A stretch of 64,000 bases of DNA from DATKNA01 sp963755755 (GTDB lineage: Bacteria > Actinomycetota > Actinomycetes > Actinomycetales > Kineosporiaceae). A program made the position numbers and the translations under genes. Below the pieces are notes generated by a model. It ran no database searches. It saw nothing but the letters and a program-made list of their open reading frames with translations, and was not told the origin of the DNA. This document shows, in pieces, positions 25,310-34,392 of this stretch (position 1 is its first letter; each line of letters opens with the position of its first letter). The stretch lies in contig CAVWLJ010000017.1 in the NCBI GenBank assembly GCA_963755755.1, forward strand, positions 62,001 through 126,000, in the 5' to 3' direction.

Positions 25310-26704
25310 TCAGTTCGTCGCGGCGAGGAACGGCACGAGCCGGTCGGCCTTCGGCGTCCCGAAGCCGGTCGCCGCGTCCCAGCCCGGCTTCGCGGCGAAG
25401 CCGGGGATGGTCTCGACGACGTTCCCGTTGTCGTCGGTGACCGTGAAGGCGTTGTTCCCGGTCGTGATGTCGTGGAACAGCACGTTCTGGATCTTCCGGT
25501 TCCGCGCCGCCGCGTAGATGCTGTCGTTCAGCAGGCCGAGCGACCGGTGCCGCAGCTGCGCCGCGAGCGCCGTGAGACCGGCCCACTGGGGGGCGCCGGC
25601 GCTGGTGCCCCCGAAGATGTAGAAGCCCTCGTCACCGGTCGCGCCCGGTACCGGGTCCCAGAACACGAGAACGCCGCCGTTGATGCCGGCGTTGTAGGCC
25701 ACGTCCGGCTCGCCGCGGTACTTCCCGGGCACGATGCCCCGCTGGTAGGCGGGCTTGCGGAAGAACCGGCTGAAGCCGCCGCCACCGGCCGCCCCGTAGG
25801 GGATGCTCTCGTTCCAGACCGTCTCCGACTGGTACGTGCCGGTCGCGGGGTCCGCGGTAAGGCTCGTTCCTCCGACGGCGAGGTTCAGCGGGTCGGTAGC
25901 CGGCGAGGACGCAGCGAGCGAGTAGCCGCTGCCGTCGCAGGTGGGCTGCGCCGAGCCCTGGTCCCCGGACGACGCGGTGAAGGTGATGCCCTTCTTCGTC
26001 CCCCTGACATAGGCGGCGTGATCGCGCGCGATGAGCTCGGCGCCGAGGCAGCGCTCGTCCTCGCCGAAGCTCTGCGAGACGACGTCGCCCAGCTTGTGGT
26101 CCACCGCGTAGTCGATCGCGTCGGAGATGTCCGGGTCGTTGTTGGTCTTCGCCACGACGAGCCTCAGCTTCGCCTCGGGGGCGACCACGTGTGCCCACTC
26201 GACGTCGAGCGCGATCTCGGCGGACCAGCTCTGCTGGTTCGGGTCGGTCTCGTCGTACGACGCCCCGAACGGGTTGACGACCTCGAGGTCCGCCTTCGGC
26301 AGTCCCCAGGTCGTCGTGAACGTGTCCAGCTCGTCCTGCACGTTCGGCGGCGCGTACGCGTCGATGATGGCGATGGTCCGGCCCTTGCCGTTGACGCCCT
26401 TGTCGAGCAGCGGCTGGATCCGGTAGGCGGCGCGGATCTGGTCGGGGCCGTAGCAGGTGGTGTCCGCGGTCGCGGACTGGCAGCCGAACAGCACCTGCTG
26501 GTCACCCCGCGCGACCGGCTTCCCGGCGTAGACGTGGTGCGGGTGCACGCCGACGGCCGGCGTCGTGCGGTGGGCGGACGGGGAGGCCGCGGTGGATGCG
26601 GCCGAGGCAGCCGGAGCCGTGCTGGTCAGCGCGACGGCGGTGACCGCGATCGCCGTCGTGGTGAACGCGACGCGGCGGCTGCGGGACGTGGAGCGGTTGG
26701 GCAT
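25310..26704 (-). CDS. Secreted sedolisin (S53) peptidase
   Basis: 464-residue serine-carboxyl protease. A signal peptide (residues 1-36, basic start then VAFTTTAIAVTAVALTSTAPAASA) directs export. Catalytic Glu/Asp pair in SWSAEIALDVEWAH, oxyanion Asp in FTASSGDQGS and nucleophile Ser in FGGTSAGAPQWAG; the C-terminal calcium loop is in DITTGNNAFTV. The large pro-kumamolisin propeptide of classical members is missing; only about 60 residues lie between signal and catalytic domain. It has its own promoter region, shared back-to-back with clpB. Confidence 0.93.
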   Translation of the reverse strand: MPNRSTSRSRRVAFTTTAIAVTAVALTSTAPAASAASTAASPSAHRTTPAVGVHPHHVYAGKPVARGDQQVLFGCQSATADTTCYGPDQIRAAYRIQPLLDKGVNGKGRTIAIIDAYAPPNVQDELDTFTTTWGLPKADLEVVNPFGASYDETDPNQQSWSAEIALDVEWAHVVAPEAKLRLVVAKTNNDPDISDAIDYAVDHKLGDVVSQSFGEDERCLGAELIARDHAAYVRGTKKGITFTASSGDQGSAQPTCDGSGYSLAASSPATDPLNLAVGGTSLTADPATGTYQSETVWNESIPYGAAGGGGFSRFFRKPAYQRGIVPGKYRGEPDVAYNAGINGGVLVFWDPVPGATGDEGFYIFGGTSAGAPQWAGLTALAAQLRHRSLGLLNDSIYAAARNRKIQNVLFHDITTGNNAFTVTDDNGNVVETIPGFAAKPGWDAATGFGTPKADRLVPFLAATN

Positions 26705-26919
26705 GCACTGCGCCTTCCCGAAGGGCGCGTCGAAGATGATCGACGCTGCGTGACGATTGGGGGCGCCAACGTAACCCGCGGCAACGCGGACAACCAGTAC
26801 TTAGCTGGAGGAAAGCAAAATGTGTTCGATCCGTGACCTTTCGGCGGGAACCGCCACCGCCACCATGTCACGGACACTGCGTAGCCCGTTGCTGACCGAA
26901 CCGACACCTCCGGGGTGGG

Positions 26920-26940
26920 GTTGAGCGGAAGAGACTCAAC
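26920..26940 (+). promoter_or_regulatory. HAIR-like operator for HspR (clpB)
   Basis: GTTGAGC-N7-ACTCAAC, a near-perfect 7-7-7 inverted repeat of the HAIR type, 52 nt before clpB. It shows that clpB belongs to the same HspR regulon as the dnaK operon. It also lies in the 288-nt spacer upstream of the divergent sedolisin gene, where I see nothing else convincing. Confidence 0.88.
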
Positions 26941-26992
26941 TTCATCCGTGTTGCACGTGCTGGATGGTTCGACCACGGAGGACACTCGACTC

Positions 26993-29659
26993 ATGGATCT
27001 CAAGCTCACGACCCGCACGCAGGAGGCGATGGCCGCCGCTGTCCGGCGGGCGGCGACCGACGGCCACCCGCAGGTGGAGCCCGCGCACCTGCTCTCCGCG
27101 CTGCTCGAGCAGACGGACGGCGTCGCCCCCGCGCTGCTCACCGCTGTGGGCGCCGACGTCGCGGCCGTCCGGGCCGCCGCCGCCCGTAGTCTCGCCGCGC
27201 TGCCCAGCGCGAGTGGCTCGTCGGTGAGTTCCCCGGGCCTCGGCCGCCAGGCCTACCAGGCGCTCTCCGCGGCCGGCGAGGTCGCTCGCGAGCTCGGTGA
27301 CGAGTACGTCTCGACCGAGCACCTGCTCATCGGCCTGGCCACCCCGGATCGAGCAGCCGGCCGCGAGGCGCAGACCGCTCCGGGCACCGTCGCCGGTGTC
27401 CTGACGAACGCCGGCGCCACGCGGGACGCGCTGCTGGCCGCGCTGCCCGGCGTCCGCGGCGGTGCCCGCGTCACCAGCCCCGACCCCGAGGGCACCTACA
27501 ACGCGCTGGCCAAGTACGGCAACGACCTGACGGCGCTCGCCCGCGACGGGAAGCTCGACCCGGTGATCGGCCGGGACGCCGAGATCCGCCGCGTGGTGCA
27601 GGTGCTGAGCCGCCGGACCAAGAACAACCCGGTGCTCATCGGTGAGCCCGGCGTCGGCAAGACCGCCGTCGTCGAGGGTCTCGCGCAGCGCATGGTCGCC
27701 GGCGACGTCCCGGAGAGCCTGCGCGGCAAGCGGCTCGTCGCGCTCGACCTGGGCGCCATGGTCGCGGGCGCGAAGTACCGCGGCGAGTTCGAGGAGCGGC
27801 TCAAGGCCGTCCTCGAGGAGATCAAGAACTCCGACGGCCAGGTCGTCACGTTCATCGACGAGCTGCACACCGTCGTCGGTGCCGGCGCGACCGGCGAATC
27901 CGCCATGGACGCCGGCAACATGCTCAAGCCCATGCTCGCCCGTGGTGAGCTGCGGCTGGTCGGCGCCACGACCCTCGACGAGTACCGCGAGCACATCGAG
28001 AAGGACGCCGCGCTCGAGCGGCGCTTCCAGCAGGTGTTCGTCGGCGAGCCGAGCGTGGAGGACACCGTCGGCATCCTGCGCGGCCTGAAGGAGCGTTACG
28101 AGGCGCACCACAAGGTCGCGATCGCGGACGCCGCGCTGGTCGCCGCCGCCACCCTGTCGCACCGGTACATCACCGGGCGGCAGCTGCCCGACAAGGCCAT
28201 CGACCTCGTCGACGAGGCCGCCTCCCGGCTCCGCATGGAGATCGACTCCTCCCCCGAGGAGATCGACACCCTGCGCCGCCAGGTCGACCGGCTGCAGATG
28301 GAGGAGATGGCGCTGGCCCGCGAGGACGACCCGGCGTCCCGGGCGCGCCTGGAGAAGCTGCGCGGCGACCTCGCCGACCGCAAGGAGCAGCTCGCTTCTC
28401 TGACCGCCCGCTGGGAGCAGGAGAAGGCCGGCCTCAACCGGGTCGGCGAGCTCAAGGAGCGGATCGACACCTTGCGCGGCCAGGCCGAGCGCCTGCAGCG
28501 CGAGGGCGACCTCGCCGGCGCGTCCCGGATCCTCTACGGCGAGATCCCCGGCATCGAGAAGGAACTCGCCACGGCGCAGGCCGCCGAGGAGGGCGGCGTA
28601 ACCCGGCAGGACACCATGGTCAAGGACGAGGTCGGTCCGGACGACGTCGCCGACGTGGTGGCCGCCTGGACGGGCATCCCCGCCGGCCGGCTGCTCGAGG
28701 GCGAGACCGAGAAGCTCCTGCGCATGGAGGAGGTCATCGGGCGCAGACTGATCGGCCAGCAGGACGCCGTCCGCGCCGTCTCCGACGCCGTCCGCCGGGC
28801 GCGCGCCGGGATCAGCGACCCCGACCGCCCGACCGGCTCGTTCCTCTTCCTCGGCCCGACCGGGGTCGGCAAGACCGAGCTCGCGAAGGCGCTCGCCGAC
28901 TTCCTCTTCGACGACGAGCGGGCCATGGTCCGCATCGACATGAGCGAGTACGGCGAGAAGCACTCGGTCGCCCGGCTCGTCGGCGCTCCGCCCGGCTACG
29001 TCGGCTACGAGGAGGGTGGCCAGCTCACCGAGGCCGTCCGCCGTCGCCCGTACAGCGTGGTGCTCCTGGACGAGGTCGAGAAGGCCCACCCCGAGGTCTT
29101 CGACGTCCTGCTCCAGGTGCTCGACGACGGCCGGCTCACGGACGGCCAGGGCCGCACGGTCGACTTCCGGAACGCGATCCTGGTGCTGACCAGCAACCTG
29201 GGCTCGCAGTACCTGGTGGACCCGACGCTCTCCGACGAGGCCAAGCGGCAGGCCGTGCTGGACGCCGTCCGCGTCGCGTTCAAGCCGGAGTTCCTCAACC
29301 GGCTCGACGACGTGGTCGTCTTCGACGCGCTCGGCATGGAGGAGCTGTCCCGGATCGTCGAGCTGCAGGTCGCCTCGCTGGCGAAGCGGCTCGCCGAGCG
29401 GCGGCTGGCCCTCGAGGTCACGCCCGCGGCCCGGGAGTGGCTGGCGCTGCAGGGCTACGACCCCGCGTACGGCGCCCGGCCGCTGCGCCGGCTGGTCCAG
29501 CGCGAGATCGGCGACCGGCTCGCCAAGGCGCTGCTCGCCGGCGAGATCCGCGACGGCGACACCGTGCTCGTCGACACCGTCCCCGGCGTCGACGGCGTCG
29601 GAGCCGGCCTGGCCGTCCGCCGCGCCAGCGAGTCGCAGGCCGCGCTCGCGACGAGCTGA
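26993..29659 (+). CDS. clpB: Disaggregase ClpB
   Basis: AAA+ disaggregase of 888 residues that works with DnaK to dissolve aggregates. N-domain 1-150; first ATPase with Walker A GEPGVGKTAV (about residue 215) and Walker B VVTFIDELHT; coiled-coil middle domain about 400-520 (EEIDTLRRQVDRLQMEEM); second ATPase with GPTGVGKTEL (about 620), VVLLDEVEKAHPEV and pore loop GYVGYEEGG. ATG 26993. A strong terminator follows 32 nt after the stop. Confidence 0.98.
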   Translation: MDLKLTTRTQEAMAAAVRRAATDGHPQVEPAHLLSALLEQTDGVAPALLTAVGADVAAVRAAAARSLAALPSASGSSVSSPGLGRQAYQALSAAGEVARELGDEYVSTEHLLIGLATPDRAAGREAQTAPGTVAGVLTNAGATRDALLAALPGVRGGARVTSPDPEGTYNALAKYGNDLTALARDGKLDPVIGRDAEIRRVVQVLSRRTKNNPVLIGEPGVGKTAVVEGLAQRMVAGDVPESLRGKRLVALDLGAMVAGAKYRGEFEERLKAVLEEIKNSDGQVVTFIDELHTVVGAGATGESAMDAGNMLKPMLARGELRLVGATTLDEYREHIEKDAALERRFQQVFVGEPSVEDTVGILRGLKERYEAHHKVAIADAALVAAATLSHRYITGRQLPDKAIDLVDEAASRLRMEIDSSPEEIDTLRRQVDRLQMEEMALAREDDPASRARLEKLRGDLADRKEQLASLTARWEQEKAGLNRVGELKERIDTLRGQAERLQREGDLAGASRILYGEIPGIEKELATAQAAEEGGVTRQDTMVKDEVGPDDVADVVAAWTGIPAGRLLEGETEKLLRMEEVIGRRLIGQQDAVRAVSDAVRRARAGISDPDRPTGSFLFLGPTGVGKTELAKALADFLFDDERAMVRIDMSEYGEKHSVARLVGAPPGYVGYEEGGQLTEAVRRRPYSVVLLDEVEKAHPEVFDVLLQVLDDGRLTDGQGRTVDFRNAILVLTSNLGSQYLVDPTLSDEAKRQAVLDAVRVAFKPEFLNRLDDVVVFDALGMEELSRIVELQVASLAKRLAERRLALEVTPAAREWLALQGYDPAYGARPLRRLVQREIGDRLAKALLAGEIRDGDTVLVDTVPGVDGVGAGLAVRRASESQAALATS

Positions 29660-29690
29660 CACGGCGGTATCCGGCCCGCCTGATGGAGAA

Positions 29691-29736
29691 ACGACGAAGG
29701 CCCCGCCCCCACACAGGGGAGCGGGGCCTTCGTCGT
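29691..29736. terminator. Bidirectional terminator after clpB
   Basis: Perfect 16-bp stem ACGACGAAGGCCCCGC / GCGGGGCCTTCGTCGT around a 14-nt loop. It lies between clpB and the convergent membrane-protein gene and can stop transcription from both sides. Confidence 0.88.
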
Positions 29737-29743
29737 CCCCTCC

Positions 29744-30370
29744 TCAGGCGGTGGCCCCCTCCGGCCGACCAGCCCGTGCCCCCAAGAGGGCAGGAACGAC
29801 GACGAGGACGACGTCCAGGACGAACACCGCGGTCAGCAGGCCGAGGTGGTCCTGGGCGCGGCCAGGTGTGGTCGTCGTGAACCAAGCGGTGTGCGCGACG
29901 GCGAGCAGGATCGCCGTGGCGTACCAGGTGCGGGTGGCGCCCAGGGCGCCGAGGCGCGCGCGGTCCTGGAAACCCCAGGCGGCACAGATCACGGCGGCCG
30001 CTGCGAGACCGCGCAGGCTCAGCACGGCGACGTCGGCGGCGTTCCCGCTGCCCTTCGCCGCCAGCGCCCAGGTGACCACGGCGGCAGCAGCCGACGTCCC
30101 GAGCGCGCGCAGCGCGACGAGCTGCATGGCCGCGCCCAGCCCGGCGACCGACCGCACGGCCGAGCGACGAGCGTGCGCCGCCTGCGGCCGGGACACCCGG
30201 CGCCCGTGCCGGGGCAGCGACTCGGGGTGCGACGACGCGTGCGACGCCGGGCTCGACGAGGAGCGCCGCGCGGGACGCGGCGACCGGACCGGCGCAGCGG
30301 TCGGCGCGGGAACCGGCCGGGCCGAGGGCTCGAACAGGCTCACCGCGGTGTCGATGCTGAGGGTGGACAT
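29744..30370 (-). CDS. Four-helix membrane protein, unknown
   Basis: 208 residues from ATG 30370, which follows GGAGGACGGG. The first 85 residues are disordered and rich in Ser, Pro, Arg and His; the rest holds four predicted membrane helices (QLVALRALGTSAAAAVVTWALA, LRGLAAAAVICAAWGF, WYATAILLAVAHTAWF, LLTAVFVLDVVLVVVPALLG). The hydrophobic half resembles small actinobacterial membrane proteins of unknown function. No catalytic motif and no clear operon partner. Confidence 0.7.
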   Translation of the reverse strand: MSTLSIDTAVSLFEPSARPVPAPTAAPVRSPRPARRSSSSPASHASSHPESLPRHGRRVSRPQAAHARRSAVRSVAGLGAAMQLVALRALGTSAAAAVVTWALAAKGSGNAADVAVLSLRGLAAAAVICAAWGFQDRARLGALGATRTWYATAILLAVAHTAWFTTTTPGRAQDHLGLLTAVFVLDVVLVVVPALLGARAGRPEGATA

Positions 30371-30581
30371 CCCGTCCTCCTTCGCGTGGCGCCGGTGACC
30401 TCCTCGATCACCTTGGGACACCGACGAAGTGCCCGTCCAGCGGTCGCGACACTCTCAGCAGTTCGGCCGAGAACGCCTCCCGGTCGAACGCCGACCCTTC
30501 GCCACGCTGCGGATTCGTCGTCGACGCAGCGTCATGCGGATCGCCAGGACGCCGGTGACGGCGCAGGAGCCGGGTGACCGG

Positions 30582-31178
30582 TCAGGGCCGCACTCCGTGA
30601 CGCTCCGCGTACCGGCGCGCCTTGGCCCGATTGCCGCACGCGGCCATCGAGCACCAGCGCCGGCGGCGCCGCCGATCGGCGAACAACCAGCCGCACCCGA
30701 TGCCCGGGCACGCGGCGACGTACCGCACCAGATCGGACGTCAAGAGGTCCTCGGCCGCCAGGGCGACGGCCCGCAGGGCGTCCGCGGGCGTGCCCACCGC
30801 CGTCCGCGGGCACCAGACAGCGCCCCCGGCGGCCATCGGTCGCAGCACGGACGCCGACCGCGCCGCCGCCGCCTCCGCCGACACCAGCTCCCAGTCCGCA
30901 TCCCCCGCATCCACCGCACCCCCGGCACCGGCGAGCGAGCACCGGTACAGCGCCTCGCGCAGCGCGATCGCGCGGTGCAGGCTCGCCTCGTCGCTCCCGT
31001 CCGTGGCGGCCGGCACCAGCCCGTTCTCGCGCGCCCAGAGGGCGAGGACGCCGGGAGCGCGCAGGTACTCCTTCGGGGCCGGGTCTTCCCAGCCGGCCCG
31101 GGTGTTGCAGAAGTCGAGCGCGACGTGCCCGCCGACGGCGTCCGGGAGCGGAACTCCCTCGACGAGCCGCCAGGACAC
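30582..31178 (-). CDS. ABATE/CGNR zinc-finger regulator
   Basis: 198 residues, probably a stress-linked transcription factor. N-terminal ABATE domain (ALDFCNTRAGWED, ALREALYRC), C-terminal CGNR zinc finger with motif CPGIGCGWLF and WCSMAACGNRAKARRY (four Cys metal ligands). GTG 31178 is chosen because GGAGGTG lies 2 nt upstream; an upstream frame extends to 31241 without support. Divergent from the FtsX-type exporter with a 112-nt AT-richer spacer containing an inverted repeat, so it may control that exporter. Confidence 0.85.
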   Translation of the reverse strand: MSWRLVEGVPLPDAVGGHVALDFCNTRAGWEDPAPKEYLRAPGVLALWARENGLVPAATDGSDEASLHRAIALREALYRCSLAGAGGAVDAGDADWELVSAEAAAARSASVLRPMAAGGAVWCPRTAVGTPADALRAVALAAEDLLTSDLVRYVAACPGIGCGWLFADRRRRRRWCSMAACGNRAKARRYAERHGVRP

Positions 31179-31239
31179 GGCACCTCCTGCCGGCTCCGCG
31201 AGCCGATGGTCACGATCCGGCTGCGGAGCGGCTCTCCTC

Positions 31240-31265
31240 AACCAGTTACTGCTACTTTACCGGTT
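31240..31265. promoter_or_regulatory. Candidate operator in CGNR/exporter spacer
   Basis: Inverted repeat AACCAGT-N12-ACCGGTT (one mismatch) in the least GC-rich stretch of the area, which also holds TACTTT on the plus strand and TAAAGT on the minus strand as possible -10 boxes. The position between divergent genes suggests a regulator site. The match to any known operator is not established. Confidence 0.35.
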
Positions 31266-31290
31266 AATTGATCGGCCAGAGGAGGGCAGC

Positions 31291-34200
31291 GTGAGGGTGC
31301 TGGTGTCGCTCCTCGCCGCTCGCGCCCGCCGTGCGGGGCTGCGGCGCCTGGCCGTCGCCGCCGCACTCGGCCTGGGCACGGCGCTGGCCGTCGTCTCCGC
31401 GGCCGTGACCGCCGTGACCGCCGAGGGCGCGCTGGACGCCGCGGTCGCGGGCCTCCCGGCGGGGGAGCGGAGCGTCACCGTCGCGACCTTCGGGCTCCCG
31501 ACGCCCCCGCAGGTCGCACAGCTCGACACCCTGGTGCGCCGCGAGCTGCCGCGGCTCGGCGCCGGCCGGCTGCGCCGCGAGCTGCTGTACCGCGAGCTCG
31601 GCGACACCCACCGCAACACCGTCGTGCTCGGCGGCGTCGACGACCTCGCCGCCGCCGTCCGGCTGGTCTCCGGGCGGCTGCCCGCGTCCTGCACCCCCGC
31701 GCGCTGCGAGGTCGTGCTCGCCCTGCCGCCCGGACGCGCCGGCCACGACGCGCGCGCCGGACCTCGACAACTCCCTCGGCGTCGCCGTGGTCGGTGCCGT
31801 CCGGCTGACCGACCCGCTGCTCCTCGCCGGCACCTTCACCCCGGCGCAGGGCGCGCCGCTGCTGCTCGGCGACGGCGTCGAGCGTGTCGGCGCGATCTCC
31901 GCGCTCGGCACGTTCGGCCGCACGATCGGCTGGGTGACGCCGCTCGACCTCGCCCGCGTCCGCAGCCTCGGCGTCGACGCCTGGGTCGACGCCGCCACCG
32001 CCACCGCCGACGACTTCGCGCGGACGACGAACGACGCCCTCACCGTCACCGCGCCCGGCGACGTGCTGCGCGCCGAGCACGACCGGGCGGTGACGAACGC
32101 GCAGCGGTTCACGCTGCTCGGTGCGACCGGCTCCGTGCTGCTCCTCGGCGCCGCGGTCGTCGGCGGCGCCGCGCTGCGCCGCGACCACGAGGCCTTCACC
32201 GGCGCGCTCCGCCGCCGCGGCGCCGCGCCGCGGCTCCTCGGCGCGCTCCTCGCCGGTGAGGTGGCGGGTGCGGCCGTCACCGGGCTGCTGGTCGGCCTCG
32301 TGCTCGGCGGGGTCGCGGCCGCCGTCGTGGCCGCTCGCGCCGGGCTCTCGGCGACGGGCACCGCGGCGTCCGCCGTGCTCGCGGCCCTCCCGGCGTCCGT
32401 GGGTCTCACCGTGGCCGCCGCGCTGCTGCTCGCGCTCACCATCGCGCTGCCGGCCGCGCGCGACGGGGTGGCCGCCCGCGGCGTCTGGCACGTGGTCGAG
32501 GCGGCCGCCCTGGTCTGCGCCGCGGTCGCCGCGGTCCTCATCGCCCGCGGCGGTGTCGGCGTCACCGGCGGCGCCGGCACCAGCGATCCGCTGCTGCTCG
32601 CGCTGCCGGTGCTCGTGCTCGCCGCGGGCGCACTGGCGCTGGCGCGGCTCTGGCTGCCGGCGGTGCGCGGCGGGCAGCGGCTGGTGCCGCGCGCGGCCGT
32701 CGCGGTCCGGCTCGGGCTCTCCGCGGTCACCGGGCGCCCGTTGCGGCCGGCGGCCACGGCGGCCCTGCTCACCGCCGCCGTCGCCACCTCGGTCTTCGCC
32801 GGCGCCTACCGCGCCACCCTGGAACGCGGCGCGGTCGACCAGGCCGCCTACGCGGTTCCGCTCGACGCCAGGCTGAAGACCGGCGTCGACCTCGACCGTC
32901 CCTACGACGTCGCGCCCCCGGCCGCACTGCAGGCCGACCTCCCGGGCGTCCGGAACTACCCGGTGCTGCGGGCGACCGCCACGCAGCGGGTGCAGGGGTC
33001 GCTGGGGACGCCGGTGCCGCTCGTCGGCGTCGACCCGGCGGTGCTGCCCGCCGTGGCGCACTGGAGCGACACCGTCGGTGGGGGCGACCCGACCGCGCTG
33101 GCCCGGAGCCTCGCCGTGGGGGCGCTCCCGCAGGGCACCGCGCTGCCGCCCGGCAAGGACCTGCGGATCGCCACGCCCGGCGCCCGGGTGACCGTCGCGG
33201 TCACGGCGACCATCCGTGCGGACGACGGCCGCGAGCAGGCCGTCGAGCTCGCGCCGGACCGGGGCGGGCACGCCCGGCGCCGCCCTCGTCGGCGATCTCA
33301 CACCGCTCGACCGGACCGGCGCGACGCCGCCCGCGCCGGCGACGGGCCGGCACCTCGTGGCCCTCACGCTGCGCCTGCCGACCGACGAGGCCACCCGCCG
33401 GGTGCACAACCTCGGAGAGGGCAACCTCGACCGCGCCACGCCGCGCGGGCGGTTCCCGCTCGGCGCGGTCACCGTGGGCGGCGCAGCGGCGCAGCAGCCG
33501 TGGCGCGGCTGGAGCGGGCAGGGCCTGAAGCCGGCCCCGTCGGGCGCCTCGGCCGACGTCTCGCTACGCCCTGCTCACCGGTGCCGCCATCCTCACGGCA
33601 CGCGCGGGCGGCCCGGGGGAGCCGGGCGACCCCGTGCCGGTGGCCGTCGATCCCACGACGGCGGCCGGTGCACGCGACGGGCTCCTCGACCTCACCCTCG
33701 ACGGCACGGAGATGCAGGCCCGGGTCGTCCAGGTGCTGCCCCGCTTCCCCACCGTGACCGGGCCCTTCGCGGTGCTCGACGTCGGCGCGCTCGGCCGGCT
33801 CGTCGACGTCGCGACCCCGGGCACCGGTGAACCCATCGAGCTGTGGCTCGACGCTCCCGACCCCGCCCGGCTCGGGACGGCGCTCGCCGCCGCGCCGTTC
33901 GACCGCCTGCTCGTCCAGCAGCGCGCGCCGATCGAGGCCTCGCTGCGCGCCGACCCGATCGCCCGCGGTGCCGGCGATCTGCTCGCGTGGGGCGCCGTCG
34001 TGACCCTGCTCGCGGGCGCCGCGGCGCTCGTCCTGCTGGTCGCCGCCGAGCGCCACGACGACGCCGCGGCCGAGTACGCCTGGGAGGCCGACGGCGTGCC
34101 GCCGGGGACGCTCCGCGCCGCCCTCTGGTGGCGGGCCGTCGCCGTCGCGCTCCCGGCCGCACCGGCCGGCATCGTCGCCGGCGTCGTCCTCGCCGCCCTC

Positions 34201-34392
34201 ACCGCTCGCCTGGTGGCGGTCACCGCCACGGCCACGGCCGCGCAGCCGCCGCTCGTCGCCGGCGCCGGCATCCTGCCCGGTGCGCTGCTCGCCCTCGCGG
34301 TGCTCGCCGTGGCGCTGGCCGCGGCGGCCGCGCTCGCCGCCGTGTCGCTGCGCGAGCCGCTGCCGCGCCGCCGCCTCGGGACGCCGGCATGA
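31291..34392 (+). CDS. FtsX-like ABC exporter permease, three frameshifts
   Basis: Large permease (about 1,030 residues after repair) of the FtsX/MacB type. GTG 31291 follows AGAGGAGG. An N-terminal membrane helix (LAVAAALGLGTALAVVSAAVTAVTA) precedes a long extracytoplasmic domain. Two clusters of helices follow, one around 32100-32650 (LLGATGSVLLLGAAVVGGAAL onward) and one at the C-terminus (LLAWGAVVTLLAGAAALVLLV, ILPGALLALAVLAVALAAAAAL). The protein jumps frame by +1 near 31732, 33256 and 33561, each in a coding context that reads on cleanly once one base is removed. ATGA overlap with the ATPase gene. Substrate unknown. Confidence 0.8.

Noticed and set aside
26942..29662. 906-codon open frame antisense to clpB
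   Set aside because: Mirror of clpB codon bias; low-complexity sequence without family resemblance.
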